A stretch of DNA of 64,000 bases from Comamonas sp. (GCF_009360615.1 NZ_SPEY01000040.1:1-64000); one strand, 5' to 3'. Counted from the stretch's first letter, positions 17,828-26,250 are shown. Translations and numbers: made by a program. The notes: generated by a model not told the origin, from the sequence alone.

Positions 17828-18090
17828 GCCCCGGAGCCTGCCTCTCGCACTGGGCGATACGCTCCTGCGCATCGGCATCTGCAAGGCCATCCGCCCTGGC
17901 GATGGCCTCGAAATCCGCCGCAACGCACTTCGTTGCACCGCCCCGTTCTCCAAACGCCTGCTGCAGCTTGCCAGGAAAACGGCGGTCCCGCCATGCCTCC
18001 TTCGGGCAGCCGTGGACATTCAGAATGGCACTGCCAGCACTCTCGGCTTCCTCCGCAGCAAACCATCCATCGCGCCGCATCGCTGCCTCC
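17828..18090. other. Unexplained spacer between czcR and czcS
   Basis: This 263-bp segment has coding-like base composition and no stop codon in the kinase frame back to 17902. A 93-codon forward frame from ATG 17820 to 18101 overlaps both neighbours, and a long reverse frame also crosses it. I recognise no domain in any frame. Possibilities are a decayed gene, an unrecognised small gene, or a longer kinase N-terminus starting at ATG 17902. Confidence 0.3.
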
Positions 18091-19488
18091 ATGACCGCTG
18101 ATTCCCGCACCCCGAACCTGAGCCGACGGCTGTCGCGCTCGCTGGCCCTGCAGACCATGCTGGGCCTGGGCCTGGTCTGCGTGGCCGTGTACTGGGGCAG
18201 CTGGCTGGCCCTGGCACAGCGCCAGCAGGAAAGCCTGGAGCAAAAGCAGGTCACGGTCACGCATCTGCTGCAGCAGGCACGCGCCAACCGCTCCGCTTCG
18301 AACATGCAGCACATGCTGTCCGACTTTCTCACGGGCCACGAGGACATGTCGATCCGCGTCAGCCATGCCGACGGCACGCTGCTGTTCGAGAAGCTGAACC
18401 AGCCGCTTGACGATGTGCACAGCGCGCGGCGCAACTTCGGCGTCGAACTGCCGACGCAGGCAGATCCCTCAGAGCGGCAGCTCGTACAGGTGCTGCTGGT
18501 GCTGGACCGCCGCCCCGACGATGCCCTGCTGCGCCAGCTGGCCTGGATTCTGGGCCTGGCGGCCGTCAGCGGTGCGCTGCTGGTGTCGCTGTTCAGCGCC
18601 TGGCTGGTGCGACGCGGGCTGGCGCCCCTGCATTCCCTGGTGGAGCAGACGCGACAGCTGGGTGCCAAGGACCTGAGCCGCGACTGGCAGACGCGGCTGG
18701 ACGACAGCAACCAGCCCCAGGAACTGCGTCCGCTGATCGCCCAGTTCAACGCGCTGCTCGAACGTCTGGCCGTGGCCTACCGCCAGATGGAGGCCTTCAA
18801 CGCCGATGTGGCCCATGAACTCAACACCCCGCTGACCACGCTCATCAGCAGCTGCGAGCTGGCCCTGCGCAAACCCCGAGAAGCCCGCGAGCTGCGCGAC
18901 ATCCTGGCTTCCAACCTGGAAGACCTGCAGCGCATGGCCGGCATCGTGGCGGACATGCTTTTTCTCTCCCATGCCGATCGCGGCGAAAGCGCGCACCGCA
19001 TTCAGGTGGCCAGCCTGGCCAGCCTGGCCGCCGAAGTGGTCGAGTACCACGAAGCGGCGCTGCAGGAGGCCGATCTGCAGGTGAAGGTGCAGGGCGATGC
19101 CCGGGCCCAGGTCGATGCGCGATTGCTGCGCCGCGCTCTGTCCAATCTGCTGGGCAATGCCACGCGCTACGCCACGCCGGGCAGCTGCATCGAGATACAG
19201 ATCAGCACACCGCAGGCCGGACAGGTCACGCTGGCGGTGCAGAACCTGGGCCTGGCCATAGCGCCCGAGCACCTGCCCCGGCTGTTTGACCGCTTCTACC
19301 GCTCGGACGCGGCGCGCAGTCAGGCCGATCGCAACCATGGCCTGGGCCTGGCCATCGTGGCCGCCATTGCACGCATGCACGGCGGACAGGCGTTTGCGCG
19401 CTCCGAGCAGCCTGTCACCACCATCGGCCTGAGCCTGCCGACGGATCCATCCGCCCAGGCACCTGCCAGCGGAGGCCACCAGGCGTAA
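18091..19488 (+). CDS. czcS: Heavy-metal sensor histidine kinase (CzcS/CusS type)
   Basis: A 465-residue membrane kinase from ATG 18091. The first membrane helix is around residues 20-40, followed by a periplasmic sensor of about 100 residues and a second helix (LAWILGLAAVSGALLVSLF). A HAMP linker (RRGLAPLHSLVEQTRQL) leads to the phospho-acceptor H242 in DVAHELNTPLTTL. The ATPase domain has an N-box (ALSNLLGNATRYA) and G-box (NHGLGLAIVAAIARMHGG). The sensor domain is short compared with CusS. It is the partner of the regulator at 17138-17827. A longer product from ATG 17902 is possible but would add 63 residues without recognisable features. Confidence 0.9.
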   Translation: MTADSRTPNLSRRLSRSLALQTMLGLGLVCVAVYWGSWLALAQRQQESLEQKQVTVTHLLQQARANRSASNMQHMLSDFLTGHEDMSIRVSHADGTLLFEKLNQPLDDVHSARRNFGVELPTQADPSERQLVQVLLVLDRRPDDALLRQLAWILGLAAVSGALLVSLFSAWLVRRGLAPLHSLVEQTRQLGAKDLSRDWQTRLDDSNQPQELRPLIAQFNALLERLAVAYRQMEAFNADVAHELNTPLTTLISSCELALRKPREARELRDILASNLEDLQRMAGIVADMLFLSHADRGESAHRIQVASLASLAAEVVEYHEAALQEADLQVKVQGDARAQVDARLLRRALSNLLGNATRYATPGSCIEIQISTPQAGQVTLAVQNLGLAIAPEHLPRLFDRFYRSDAARSQADRNHGLGLAIVAAIARMHGGQAFARSEQPVTTIGLSLPTDPSAQAPASGGHQA

Positions 19489-19588
19489 ATGACGGGGATG
19501 CCCACAAGCCGCGTCGTGCGAGGATGACAGGAAGCGGCGCGTTCAGGCCGCAAGATGGACCGCCCGTGTATCGCTGAGGGGAAACACC

Positions 19589-19993
19589 ATGCACTGCTTG
19601 AGCAAGCCCGCCTGCCTGGCCGTGGCTGCCAGCGCCGGCCTGGCCCTGAGCGCTCTGGCCCAGACCCGGATGCCCGAGATGCAGCAGGCCGGCGCTTTGC
19701 ACTACCGCTGCGGCGGCATCGGCGAAGACGAGTCCACGGCCATGCGTGCCGCGATGAAGGACTACCCGCTGTCGCTGCTGTTTGCGCAAAGGGACGGCGC
19801 CTATCTGGCCAATGTGGCGGTCGAGGTCGGCTCCGGCGAGGGCATCAGCCGCTTCACGGCCAACGGGCCAATCTGCCTGATCCAGCTGCCCGCCGGCAGC
19901 TACCGGATAACGGTCACCACCAGGGAGGGCGCAAGCCAGACCCAGGCGGCAGAGATCGGCAAGACTCCGCATCAGCTGGACTTTCGCTACTAG
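19589..19993 (+). CDS. Secreted protein of unknown function
   Basis: A 134-residue protein with a signal peptide (residues 1-24, cleavage after ALA). The mature part holds RYRCGGIGEDES-like and KDYPLSLLFAQRDGAYLANVAVEV segments and ends in a beta-rich stretch (LPAGSYRITVTT) resembling carboxypeptidase-regulatory or Ig-like folds. Two cysteines (CGG, GPICLI) might form a disulfide. An AGGGGA ribosome site precedes ATG 19589. It follows the metal sensor gene by 100 bp, which is not enough to link it to metal resistance. Confidence 0.65.
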   Translation: MHCLSKPACLAVAASAGLALSALAQTRMPEMQQAGALHYRCGGIGEDESTAMRAAMKDYPLSLLFAQRDGAYLANVAVEVGSGEGISRFTANGPICLIQLPAGSYRITVTTREGASQTQAAEIGKTPHQLDFRY

Positions 19994-20093
19994 CGACGCA
20001 CCGCTGGCGGGCGGCGGCAATGCCCCGGGCTCGTCCAGGGGAGATGCGCGCGGGCGCGCTCCGCCATTGGCGGCAATGAAGACAATATGAGCC

Positions 20094-20525
20094 ATGTCCC
20101 AAGATCAAGACGCATCCACCTATCAGGCCCACCTGCAGGCCGGCAACGCGCTGGTGCAGCAGGCCCAGAAGATTGCCACGCAGGACTTCGAGCAGGCCCG
20201 CGCCTTCTGGCAGGCCGCCGGCAAGGAGTTCTATCGGGCGCACAAGGCCGACATGAACGAGCCGGAAGCCGCCTTTCGTCTGGCACAGGCCTGGATGGCC
20301 GAGGCCCATGCCTTGCAGAAGGAAGAAAACCGCAACGCATTGCTGATGTGGGCCAACGCCGCAGCCCAATGCGAGCTGGCCTTCGACCTGGAGCCCGACA
20401 ACGGCCGCATCGCCATGACCGCGGCCAGCTGTCATCTGTTTGCCGGCCAGGCCGATGCCGCCAAAGCCTGGCAGCTGATCGGCCGGCAACTGCTGCCGCC
20501 CGAGCCTTCCGCACCCGATGCCTGA
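20094..20525 (+). CDS. Helical protein of unknown function, possibly TPR-like
   Basis: A 143-residue, Ala/Gln-rich, predicted all-helical cytoplasmic protein without signal peptide or membrane segment. Paired helices such as FEQARAFWQAAGKEFYRAHK and EAAFRLAQAWMAEAHALQKE, then AAAQCELAFDLEPDNGRIAM, look like tetratricopeptide units, with the typical 'LEPDN' turn. I do not recognise a named family. Codon use fits the neighbours. Confidence 0.6.
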   Translation: MSQDQDASTYQAHLQAGNALVQQAQKIATQDFEQARAFWQAAGKEFYRAHKADMNEPEAAFRLAQAWMAEAHALQKEENRNALLMWANAAAQCELAFDLEPDNGRIAMTAASCHLFAGQADAAKAWQLIGRQLLPPEPSAPDA

Positions 20526-20761
20526 TGGTTCTTGATCGCTGGCAACGCATGAAACAAGGGTTTTCGATGCGCTGATGCACAGGGCTCTGCGGCATAGGGT
20601 CCTTCGATGGGCGTGCCTGGCTGAGCCCAGGATTGCGCCAAGGCCTTCCCGTTGCGAACAGCGTCCGCTCCAGAGGGACCATCACAAGCACGCCAAGACC
20701 ACGTTTCTCGAAGAACCGCGGTCGCGTGGAACTGCATCCCGCAGTTGACCAGGCCTGCGCG
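20526..20761. other. Gap between convergent genes with no assignable feature
   Basis: I see no convincing gene, RNA or hairpin with a T-run in these 236 bp. Confidence 0.3.
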
Positions 20762-22087
20762 CTATCCCAGCCAGGCCAGCAGGCTGCGCCACAAGGCCGC
20801 GGCATGCGAGATCAGAAACAGCAGCAAGCCGATGGCACCGCCCACCAGCGTGCCGTTGATGCGTATGTACTGCAGATCCTTGCCGATATGCGCCTCGATC
20901 AGCGTGGCCAGTTGCCCGGCATCCCAGCGCTGCACCGTGTCGGCTATATGGCGGGCGATGAATTGCGAGACATCGGGTGCCAGCGCAGTCGCCCAGCGCT
21001 TGAGGCGCTCGTTCATGGAGCTGCGCAGCGCCTCGTCATGCGCCAGCGCCTGGCCCAGCCAGCGCCCCATCACGGCGGCGCGGCGGGCCATGGCCGAGTT
21101 CTCGTCGGCCAGGTCGTGCTCCAGCCTGGCGCGCCAGCCCGCCCACAGCTCGCGCAGATAGAGCGCCAGCTTCTCGTCATGCAGCAGGTAGTTGCGCAGT
21201 GTCTCCACCCGTTCGGCATAGGCAGGGTCATGCTGCAGACCGTCGATCAGGCGCTGCACGGAGCTGTCAAAGGCCTGGCGCAGACGGTGGCCGGGGTTCC
21301 GGGCCACGTCCTGCAGCAGACTGTCGAGGGCACTGGCAATCACGCTGGCGCCCTTGTCGCTGAGCCAGTCCGTGGGCAGCATTTTCTCCTTGATCGGGTG
21401 CTCGCGCTTGAGCCAAAGCACGATGGTCTGGGCCATCAGCACATGGGTCTGCTCCTGGCGCAGCACGCGGCTGATGCGCGCCAGCACATCGTCGAGCACC
21501 TCCTGGTGACGCCCGCCCGCCGTCAGCCCCGACAGCAGCGATGCGGCAGCGCGCGACAGATCCACATGCTGCATCACGGCCTTGAGCGACTGGGTCAGAA
21601 ACTTCTCGACCTGCTTGTCCTGCACCATCTCCAGCGCAGCCAGCGCCAGCCGCGCCACCTGCCTGCCCAGCAGCTGGCTGTTGGCGGGGGCCGTCAGCCA
21701 GTCGGCCAGCGCCTGGGCAGGGTTGTGGCGCTCGATCAGCGCCACCAGCGAAGGCGCATCGAGGAACTTGTCGCGCACGAAAGTGGCCAGGTTGCGCCCG
21801 ATGCGATCCTTGTTGCGCGGGATGATGGCCGTGTGCCGCCCCACCAGAGGCAGAGGAATATGGCGGAACAGCGCCGAGACCGCAAACCAGTCGGCCAGCG
21901 CCCCTACCATGGCGGCCTCGCAGATGGCCCGCAGACACACCAGCCACAGCGGAACGGCCCGGCCCTCGATCCCCCAGCGTGCGCCGGCCAGCGCGGTGGC
22001 GATGAAGCCGGCCGTCACCAGCAGCAGCAAAATCAGCGGCAGCCGCTTGGCGCGCTGCAGGGTCAGGCGTTGTTCTTCGGTAAGCAT
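20762..22087 (-). CDS. DUF445 family membrane protein
   Basis: A 441-residue protein of the DUF445 family. The N-terminal membrane segment is PLILLLLVTAGFIATALAGA, followed by the family hallmark GALADWFAVSALFRHIPLPL and HTAIIPRNKDRIG. A long helical middle follows, and a C-terminal membrane segment (GTLVGGAIGLLLFLISHAAALW) preceded by IGKDLQYIRING. The start is ATG 22087 (MLTEEQRLTLQRAKRL); the longer frame upstream lacks support. The function of the family is not established; an envelope role is inferred from the two membrane anchors. Confidence 0.85.
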   Translation of the reverse strand: MLTEEQRLTLQRAKRLPLILLLLVTAGFIATALAGARWGIEGRAVPLWLVCLRAICEAAMVGALADWFAVSALFRHIPLPLVGRHTAIIPRNKDRIGRNLATFVRDKFLDAPSLVALIERHNPAQALADWLTAPANSQLLGRQVARLALAALEMVQDKQVEKFLTQSLKAVMQHVDLSRAAASLLSGLTAGGRHQEVLDDVLARISRVLRQEQTHVLMAQTIVLWLKREHPIKEKMLPTDWLSDKGASVIASALDSLLQDVARNPGHRLRQAFDSSVQRLIDGLQHDPAYAERVETLRNYLLHDEKLALYLRELWAGWRARLEHDLADENSAMARRAAVMGRWLGQALAHDEALRSSMNERLKRWATALAPDVSQFIARHIADTVQRWDAGQLATLIEAHIGKDLQYIRINGTLVGGAIGLLLFLISHAAALWRSLLAWLG

Positions 22088-22239
22088 GGCGCCAGCATAG
22101 GCGAGTCGGACCGGCTCGCCTATGCCTGCGGCCCCGATGGACACGCATGGCCTTCGCTGCGCCATTGCGGCAACCGGCGGCAGGCTTTTGCAATTGCACC
22201 GAAAATAGCGCTCCTGTATTCCCTGACTCTCGAGAAATC

Positions 22240-22485
22240 ATGACCGAAGCCACCCGCCCCGAACTGCCAGACCATCTGTCCGTTGACCCTCGCAGCCCCC
22301 ACCATGTGGCCGCCGTGTTCGAGCACGACATCGGCATCCGTTTCAACGGCAAGGATCGCTTTGACGTCGAGGAATACTGCGTCAGCGAAGGCTGGGTCAA
22401 GGTGCCCGCCGGCAAGACCCTGGACCGCAAGGGCAAGCCCCTGCTGATCAAGCTCAAGGGCACGGTCGAAGCGTATTACCGTTGA
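22240..22485 (+). CDS. DUF3297 family small protein
   Basis: An 81-residue acidic/basic protein from ATG 22240. The segments LSVDPRSPHHVAAVFEHDIG, IRFNGKDRFDVEEYCVSEGW and TLDRKGKPLLIKLKGTVEAYY match the DUF3297 family, found widely in proteobacteria. It is complete at the usual length. Function unknown. It is divergent from the DUF445 gene, with 152 bp between the starts, and a repeat copy begins just after its stop codon. Confidence 0.8.
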   Translation: MTEATRPELPDHLSVDPRSPHHVAAVFEHDIGIRFNGKDRFDVEEYCVSEGWVKVPAGKTLDRKGKPLLIKLKGTVEAYYR

Positions 22486-22492
22486 CCCCGAG

Positions 22493-22555
22493 GCGCTTGC
22501 GCGCCGGGGCGGCCCCGCCCACCAGGCCTTTGCTCGATGTCTCTCACTGGGCGTT
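22493..22555 (-). repeat. Stop-proximal dispersed repeat, copy F (partial, inverted)
   Basis: On the minus strand this reads GAGAGACATCGAGCAAAGGCC and continues into GGGGCCGCCCCGG, matching the start of copy B with several changes. It starts 8 bp after the DUF3297 stop codon and is oriented, relative to that gene, like the other copies. Confidence 0.5.
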
Positions 22556-22590
22556 CGCCCAGTTCAAAGAGCAATGAGCCCAATCGCCGC

Positions 22591-22690
22591 CTCAATAAAG
22601 AGAGCTGCTTGCGCTTTATTTACATGGATTTCAAATGCTTTAAGCACTGAAACCTAGTAATAAAATGCGCTAGTAGCTCTTTTTTTATGA
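22591..22690. repeat. A/T-rich palindromic element, MITE- or terminator-like
   Basis: A 100-bp A/T-rich island with imperfect terminal inverted repeats. AGAGCTGCTTGCGC at 22601-22614 pairs with GCGCTAGTAGCTCT at 22667-22680 (12 of 14 positions), and the match extends outward with gaps to CTCA and TGAG. A run of seven T follows the right arm. The base composition is unlike the surrounding DNA. It could terminate DUF3297 transcription or be a small mobile element. No target duplication is obvious. Confidence 0.5.
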
Positions 22691-22738
22691 GCAGCCATTG
22701 GTTTGCAGATCACAGCGCTCAAAACCGGCGCGCCCAAA

Positions 22739-22861
22739 ACGAGGGACACCGAGCAAGGGCCGCCCCGCAGTGACGGTGTCGTCCCCCTCCCCTAGCGCGC
22801 AGCGCGTAGAGAGAGGGGGAAGCGGTGGGGCCGCCTAGGCAAAACCGCTCAGGGGGGTGCG
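22739..22861 (+). repeat. Stop-proximal dispersed repeat, copy B
   Basis: The most complete copy, about 120 bp. It runs ACACCGAGCAAGGGCCGCC, then GTCGTCCCCCTCCC, a central TAGCGCGCAGCGCGTAGAGAG, then AGGGGGAAGCGG and CTCAGGGGGG. It ends about 5 bp from the stop codon of hmp, which is on the minus strand. Copy C at 34871 shares the central 20-30 bp almost exactly. Confidence 0.8.
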
Positions 22862-22866
22862 ATAAC

Positions 22867-24045
22867 TCAGGCCAGGGCTTCGGCCGGGCCAAAGAACTCG
22901 TAGTGCACCTGGGCGTCGGGCACGCCCAGCTCGCGCAGCGATTGCCTGACGCTGTGCATGAAGCCGCGCGGGCCCAGGAAGTAGACATCGGCATCGCGCG
23001 AGGCGGGCAGCCACTGGGCCAGTCGGTCGGTGTTCAGCAGGCCCTGGGCGTCGACTTCGTCGCCTGCGTCCGCCTGGTCGTAGCAATAGCGGCGCGTGAG
23101 CTGCTCGTGGCGACTGGCCAGAGCATCGATCTTCTCGCGAAAGGCATGCACGCCGCGATCACGCGCGCAGTGGATGAAGGTGATCTCGCGACCCGTGGGC
23201 AGCGCCGCCTGCAGCATGGGCAGCGTGGGCGTGATACCCACACCGCCGCTGATCAGCACCAGGGGCCTGGCACCGGCCTGCAAGGTGAAATGGCCGGCCG
23301 GCGGAAACAGCTCCAGCGTATCGCCCAAGTGCAGCTGGTCGTGCAGATGGTTGGAGACCTTGCCGCCGGCCTCGCGCTTGACGCTGATGCGATAGCTCCT
23401 GCCGTTCGCAGGTGCCGACAGCGAATAGTTGCGGCGCTGCTCCAGGCCGTCGACCACCAGGCGCAGGCCGATGTACTGGCCGGGCTGGTGGGCAATCACC
23501 GCGCCGCCGTCCGCAGGCTCCAGATAGAAGGACGTAATCTCAGCGCTTTCGGCCTCTTTGCGCACCAGCTTGAAGGCACGCGCACCGCGCCAGCCGCCTT
23601 CGGCGGCAGCCGTCTGATCGTAGGCGCTGCGTTCTGCCGCCATCAGGATATCGGCCAGTTGCTGATAGGCCGCCGCCCAGGCGGCGATAACCTCGTCCGT
23701 GGCAATCTCGGCGCCCAGCACTTCGCGAATGGCGCGCAGCAGGCAGGCACCCACGATGGGGTAATGCTCGGCCTGCACCTGCAGCGCCACATGCTTGTTG
23801 ATGATTTGCGCGGGCAGATTGCCCAGGTTTTCCAGGCGGTCGATGTTCTTGGCATACATCAGCACGCTGTGCGCCAGGGCGCGCGGCTGGGCACCGCTTT
23901 GCTGGTGCGCCTGGTTGAACAGCGGACGCACCTCGGGGTATTCGCCCAGCATGGTCTGGTAGAAATGCGTGATCAGCGCCTCGCCGCCGGTTTCCAGTAG
24001 CGGCACGGTGGCCTTGACGATCTCGCGTTGACGTTCGGTAAGCAT
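22867..24045 (-). CDS. hmp: Flavohaemoprotein, nitric oxide dioxygenase
   Basis: A 392-residue enzyme that converts NO and O2 to nitrate using NAD(P)H. The globin domain has Y29, Q53 and proximal haem ligand H85 (IINKHVALQVQAEHYP) at the same positions as E. coli Hmp. An FAD domain follows (GQYIGLRL, RNYSLSA), then an NAD domain (LISGGVGITPTLPML) and the C-terminal FFGPAEAL. It is divergent from norR. A sigma-54 promoter at 24096-24111 and three NorR-type sites lie upstream, so it is likely induced by NO through that activator, as with FhpR/fhp of Pseudomonas. Confidence 0.95.
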   Translation of the reverse strand: MLTERQREIVKATVPLLETGGEALITHFYQTMLGEYPEVRPLFNQAHQQSGAQPRALAHSVLMYAKNIDRLENLGNLPAQIINKHVALQVQAEHYPIVGACLLRAIREVLGAEIATDEVIAAWAAAYQQLADILMAAERSAYDQTAAAEGGWRGARAFKLVRKEAESAEITSFYLEPADGGAVIAHQPGQYIGLRLVVDGLEQRRNYSLSAPANGRSYRISVKREAGGKVSNHLHDQLHLGDTLELFPPAGHFTLQAGARPLVLISGGVGITPTLPMLQAALPTGREITFIHCARDRGVHAFREKIDALASRHEQLTRRYCYDQADAGDEVDAQGLLNTDRLAQWLPASRDADVYFLGPRGFMHSVRQSLRELGVPDAQVHYEFFGPAEALA

Positions 24046-24095
24046 GCAAATCTCCTGGTTGCTGCCTTGCCAGCTGCAAGGCTTGTACCAGTGAG

Positions 24096-24111
24096 TGCAA
24101 GCAGCATGCCA
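24096..24111 (-). promoter_or_regulatory. Sigma-54 promoter of hmp
   Basis: Read on the minus strand, TGGCATGCTGCTTGCA matches the -24/-12 consensus TGGCAYG-N4-TTGCA with the correct spacing. It lies 51-66 bp upstream of the hmp start codon and about 42 bp from the nearest activator site. Confidence 0.8.
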
Positions 24112-24152
24112 GCCTCAATACCACTGCAAAACAATGGCTTGCAGGAATATGC

Positions 24153-24209
24153 GTCAATATGACATTGCTCAATCAATGTCTTATTGACACCGAACGCTGT
24201 CGTTATGAC
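24153..24209. promoter_or_regulatory. Three NorR-type enhancer sites
   Basis: Three inverted sites of the form GT-N7-AC: GTCAATATGAC (24153-24163), GTCTTATTGAC (24178-24188) and GTCGTTATGAC (24199-24209). The GT-N7-AC core is the known NorR recognition pattern, and three spaced sites are also found upstream of E. coli norV. The third overlaps the ATG of norR (24205), which could allow autorepression. Confidence 0.75.
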
Positions 24210-25791
24210 AACATCCCACATTCTCAATGCTGTCAGCCCGCTGATCGCCGATCTGGCCCAGGACCTGCCCGAGCGCGAACGCCTGCGCCGCCTGCTGGCT
24301 GCGCTGCGCAATCTGCTGCCCGCCGATGCCGTCGCCCTGCTGAAACTGGAAGGCGAATGGCTGCGCCCCATGGCGATCGACGGCCTGATGCCGGACACGC
24401 TGGGCCGACGCTTTCGCCTGGCCGAGCATCCGCGCTTTGCCCAGTTGCTGGCGGCCGGCCAGGCCATGCGCTTCGAGCCCGACAGCCCCCTGCCCGACCC
24501 CTATGACGGGCTGGTAGCGCACAAGGGCCATGCCATCAGCGAGCTGCACGTGCATGATTGCATGGGCTGCGTGCTGCAGCTGGGCGGCCTGCCCTGGGGC
24601 CTGCTGACGCTGGACGCAATGGAGCCGGGCCGCTTTGCCGACCCTGCGGCGCTGGCCATGCTCCAGGCCTTCAGCAACCTGGCTGCGGCCACCGTGGCCA
24701 CGGCCGAGCGCGTGCAGCAGCTGTCGCAACTCGCGCGCGGCGCCACCGGCTCGGCCAGTCCAGCCGCGCCGCCGGAGCGCGGACTGCAGGGCGCAAGCCC
24801 CGTCATGCGCCAGCTGCAAAAAGACATTGCCCTGGTCGCCGCCAGCGATCTGTGCGTACTCATCACCGGCGAAACCGGCACCGGCAAGGAGCTGGTGGCC
24901 CAGGCCGTGCATGCGCAGTCAGACCGCGCCAACAAGCCCATGATCAGCATCAACTGCGCAGCCCTGCCCGACAATCTGGTCGAGAGCGAGCTGTTCGGCC
25001 ATGTGCGCGGGGCCTTCACCGGAGCGCTGAGCGAGCGCAGCGGCAAGTTCGAGCAGGCACATCAGGGAACGCTGTTCCTCGACGAGGTCGGCGAGCTCTC
25101 GCTGCCTGTGCAGGCCAAGCTGCTGCGCGTGCTGCAAAGCGGTCAGCTGCAACGCCTCGGCTCCGACCGGGAGCACCATGTGGATGTGCGCGTGATCGCC
25201 GCCACCAACCGCGATCTGGCCGCAGAAGTCGACGCCGGCCGCATGCGTGCAGACTTCTATCACCGCCTCAACGTCTATCCGCTCCATGTGCCGCCGCTGC
25301 GCGAGCGCGACAGCGACGTTCTGCAGCTGGCGGGCTATTTTCTCGAGGAGAATCGCTCCAGGCTCAGGCTCGGTGGCCTGCGCATGGATGCGGCCGCACA
25401 GGCGGCCTTGCTCCATCGCAGCTGGAGCGGCAATGTACGCGAGCTGGAGCACTGCATCAGCCGCGCCGTGCTCAAGGCCCTGAGCCGCCATGACGGCAGC
25501 TCCGGTCGCAGCGGGGCCAGGCTGCGCATCGTGACGCTGGGACTGGCCGATCTCGGGGAGCGAACCGAAACGCCGCTCACCACACAAGCTGCCGGGTCCA
25601 TGGACGCGGCCACGCCGGCTGCAGCACCTGAGGGTGGCCTGCGAGCCGCTGTCAGCGCCTATGAGCGCCAGCTGGTCAGCGCCAGCCTGGCCCGCCACCG
25701 GGGCAGCTGGGCTGCCGCAGCGCGCGAGCTGCAGCTCGATCGCGCCAATCTGCAGCGCCTGGCCAGGCGGCTGCAGATTGCAAGGCCTTGA
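24205..25791 (+). CDS. norR: NO-responsive sigma-54 activator NorR/FhpR
   Basis: A 528-residue enhancer-binding protein. Its N-terminal GAF domain (about residues 1-180, with MAIDGLMPDTLGRRF and DPYDGL) aligns with the NO-sensing domain of NorR. The AAA+ domain has Walker A GETGTGKE, the sigma-54 contact loop GAFTGA and Walker B LFLDEVGELS. The C-terminal Fis-type helix-turn-helix ends NLQRLARRLQIARP. ATG 24205 is preferred; a TTG at 24184 would add seven residues. It is divergent from hmp, its likely target. No norB or norVW gene is in the window. Confidence 0.92.
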   Translation: MTTSHILNAVSPLIADLAQDLPERERLRRLLAALRNLLPADAVALLKLEGEWLRPMAIDGLMPDTLGRRFRLAEHPRFAQLLAAGQAMRFEPDSPLPDPYDGLVAHKGHAISELHVHDCMGCVLQLGGLPWGLLTLDAMEPGRFADPAALAMLQAFSNLAAATVATAERVQQLSQLARGATGSASPAAPPERGLQGASPVMRQLQKDIALVAASDLCVLITGETGTGKELVAQAVHAQSDRANKPMISINCAALPDNLVESELFGHVRGAFTGALSERSGKFEQAHQGTLFLDEVGELSLPVQAKLLRVLQSGQLQRLGSDREHHVDVRVIAATNRDLAAEVDAGRMRADFYHRLNVYPLHVPPLRERDSDVLQLAGYFLEENRSRLRLGGLRMDAAAQAALLHRSWSGNVRELEHCISRAVLKALSRHDGSSGRSGARLRIVTLGLADLGERTETPLTTQAAGSMDAATPAAAPEGGLRAAVSAYERQLVSASLARHRGSWAAAARELQLDRANLQRLARRLQIARP

Positions 25792-26202
25792 TCAGCGCCC
25801 CTGGATGCCCAGCAGCTCCACATCGAAGTTGAGCGTGGCATTGGGCGGTACGGCACGGCCCGCGCCGCGTGTGCCGTAGGCAATGGCTGGCGGGCAGGTG
25901 AATCTGGCCTTGCCGCCGACCTTCATCTTCTGCACGCCCTCGGTCCAGCAAGGGATCACGCCATTGAGCGGAAACTCGATGGGCTGCTTGCGTGCATAGG
26001 AGCTGTCAAACTCCTTGCCGGTATCCGGGAAGTAGCCGCGGTAATGCACCTTGACGGTGTCCGTCGCCTTGGGGCTGGGGCCCGTGCCTTCCACCAGGCT
26101 TTCATAGATCAGACCGCTGGCGGTCGTGACCGGCGCAGCATGAACCACTGCGCCAGCACCGATGGCCCATACAAGCCCGATCACGGAGATTGCTTTTTTC
26201 AT
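25792..26202 (-). CDS. FKBP-type peptidyl-prolyl cis-trans isomerase, periplasmic
   Basis: A 136-residue protein folding catalyst. The signal peptide MKKAISVIGLVWAIGAGAVVHA is followed by one FKBP domain: TASGLIYE, VKVHYRGYFPDTGKEFDSSY, FPLNGVIPCWTEGVQKMKVG, CPPAIAYGTRGAG and PPNATLNFDVELL. The start is ATG 26202; the longer frame would read through a terminator. Two cysteines (IPCW, FTCPP) are unusual but seen in betaproteobacterial members. Its stop codon abuts that of norR in a shared TGATCA. Confidence 0.9.
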   Translation of the reverse strand: MKKAISVIGLVWAIGAGAVVHAAPVTTASGLIYESLVEGTGPSPKATDTVKVHYRGYFPDTGKEFDSSYARKQPIEFPLNGVIPCWTEGVQKMKVGGKARFTCPPAIAYGTRGAGRAVPPNATLNFDVELLGIQGR

Positions 26203-26218
26203 ATCGGATGCGCTGAAT

Positions 26219-26250
26219 GAACAAAACCCGACTTTAGTACGAAGTCGGGT
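26219..26250 (-). terminator. Rho-independent terminator after the class V aminotransferase
   Basis: A perfect 9-bp stem, ACCCGACTT at 26226-26234 and AAGTCGGGT at 26242-26250. On the minus strand it is followed by TTTTGTT. It separates the aminotransferase gene from the FKBP gene downstream on the same strand. Confidence 0.75.

Noticed and set aside
20526..20761. Possible gene fragment on the minus strand (FFEKRGLGVLVMVPLERTLF)
   Set aside because: The hydrophobic/basic stretch hinted at an acetyltransferase remnant, but there is no start, motif or length to support it.
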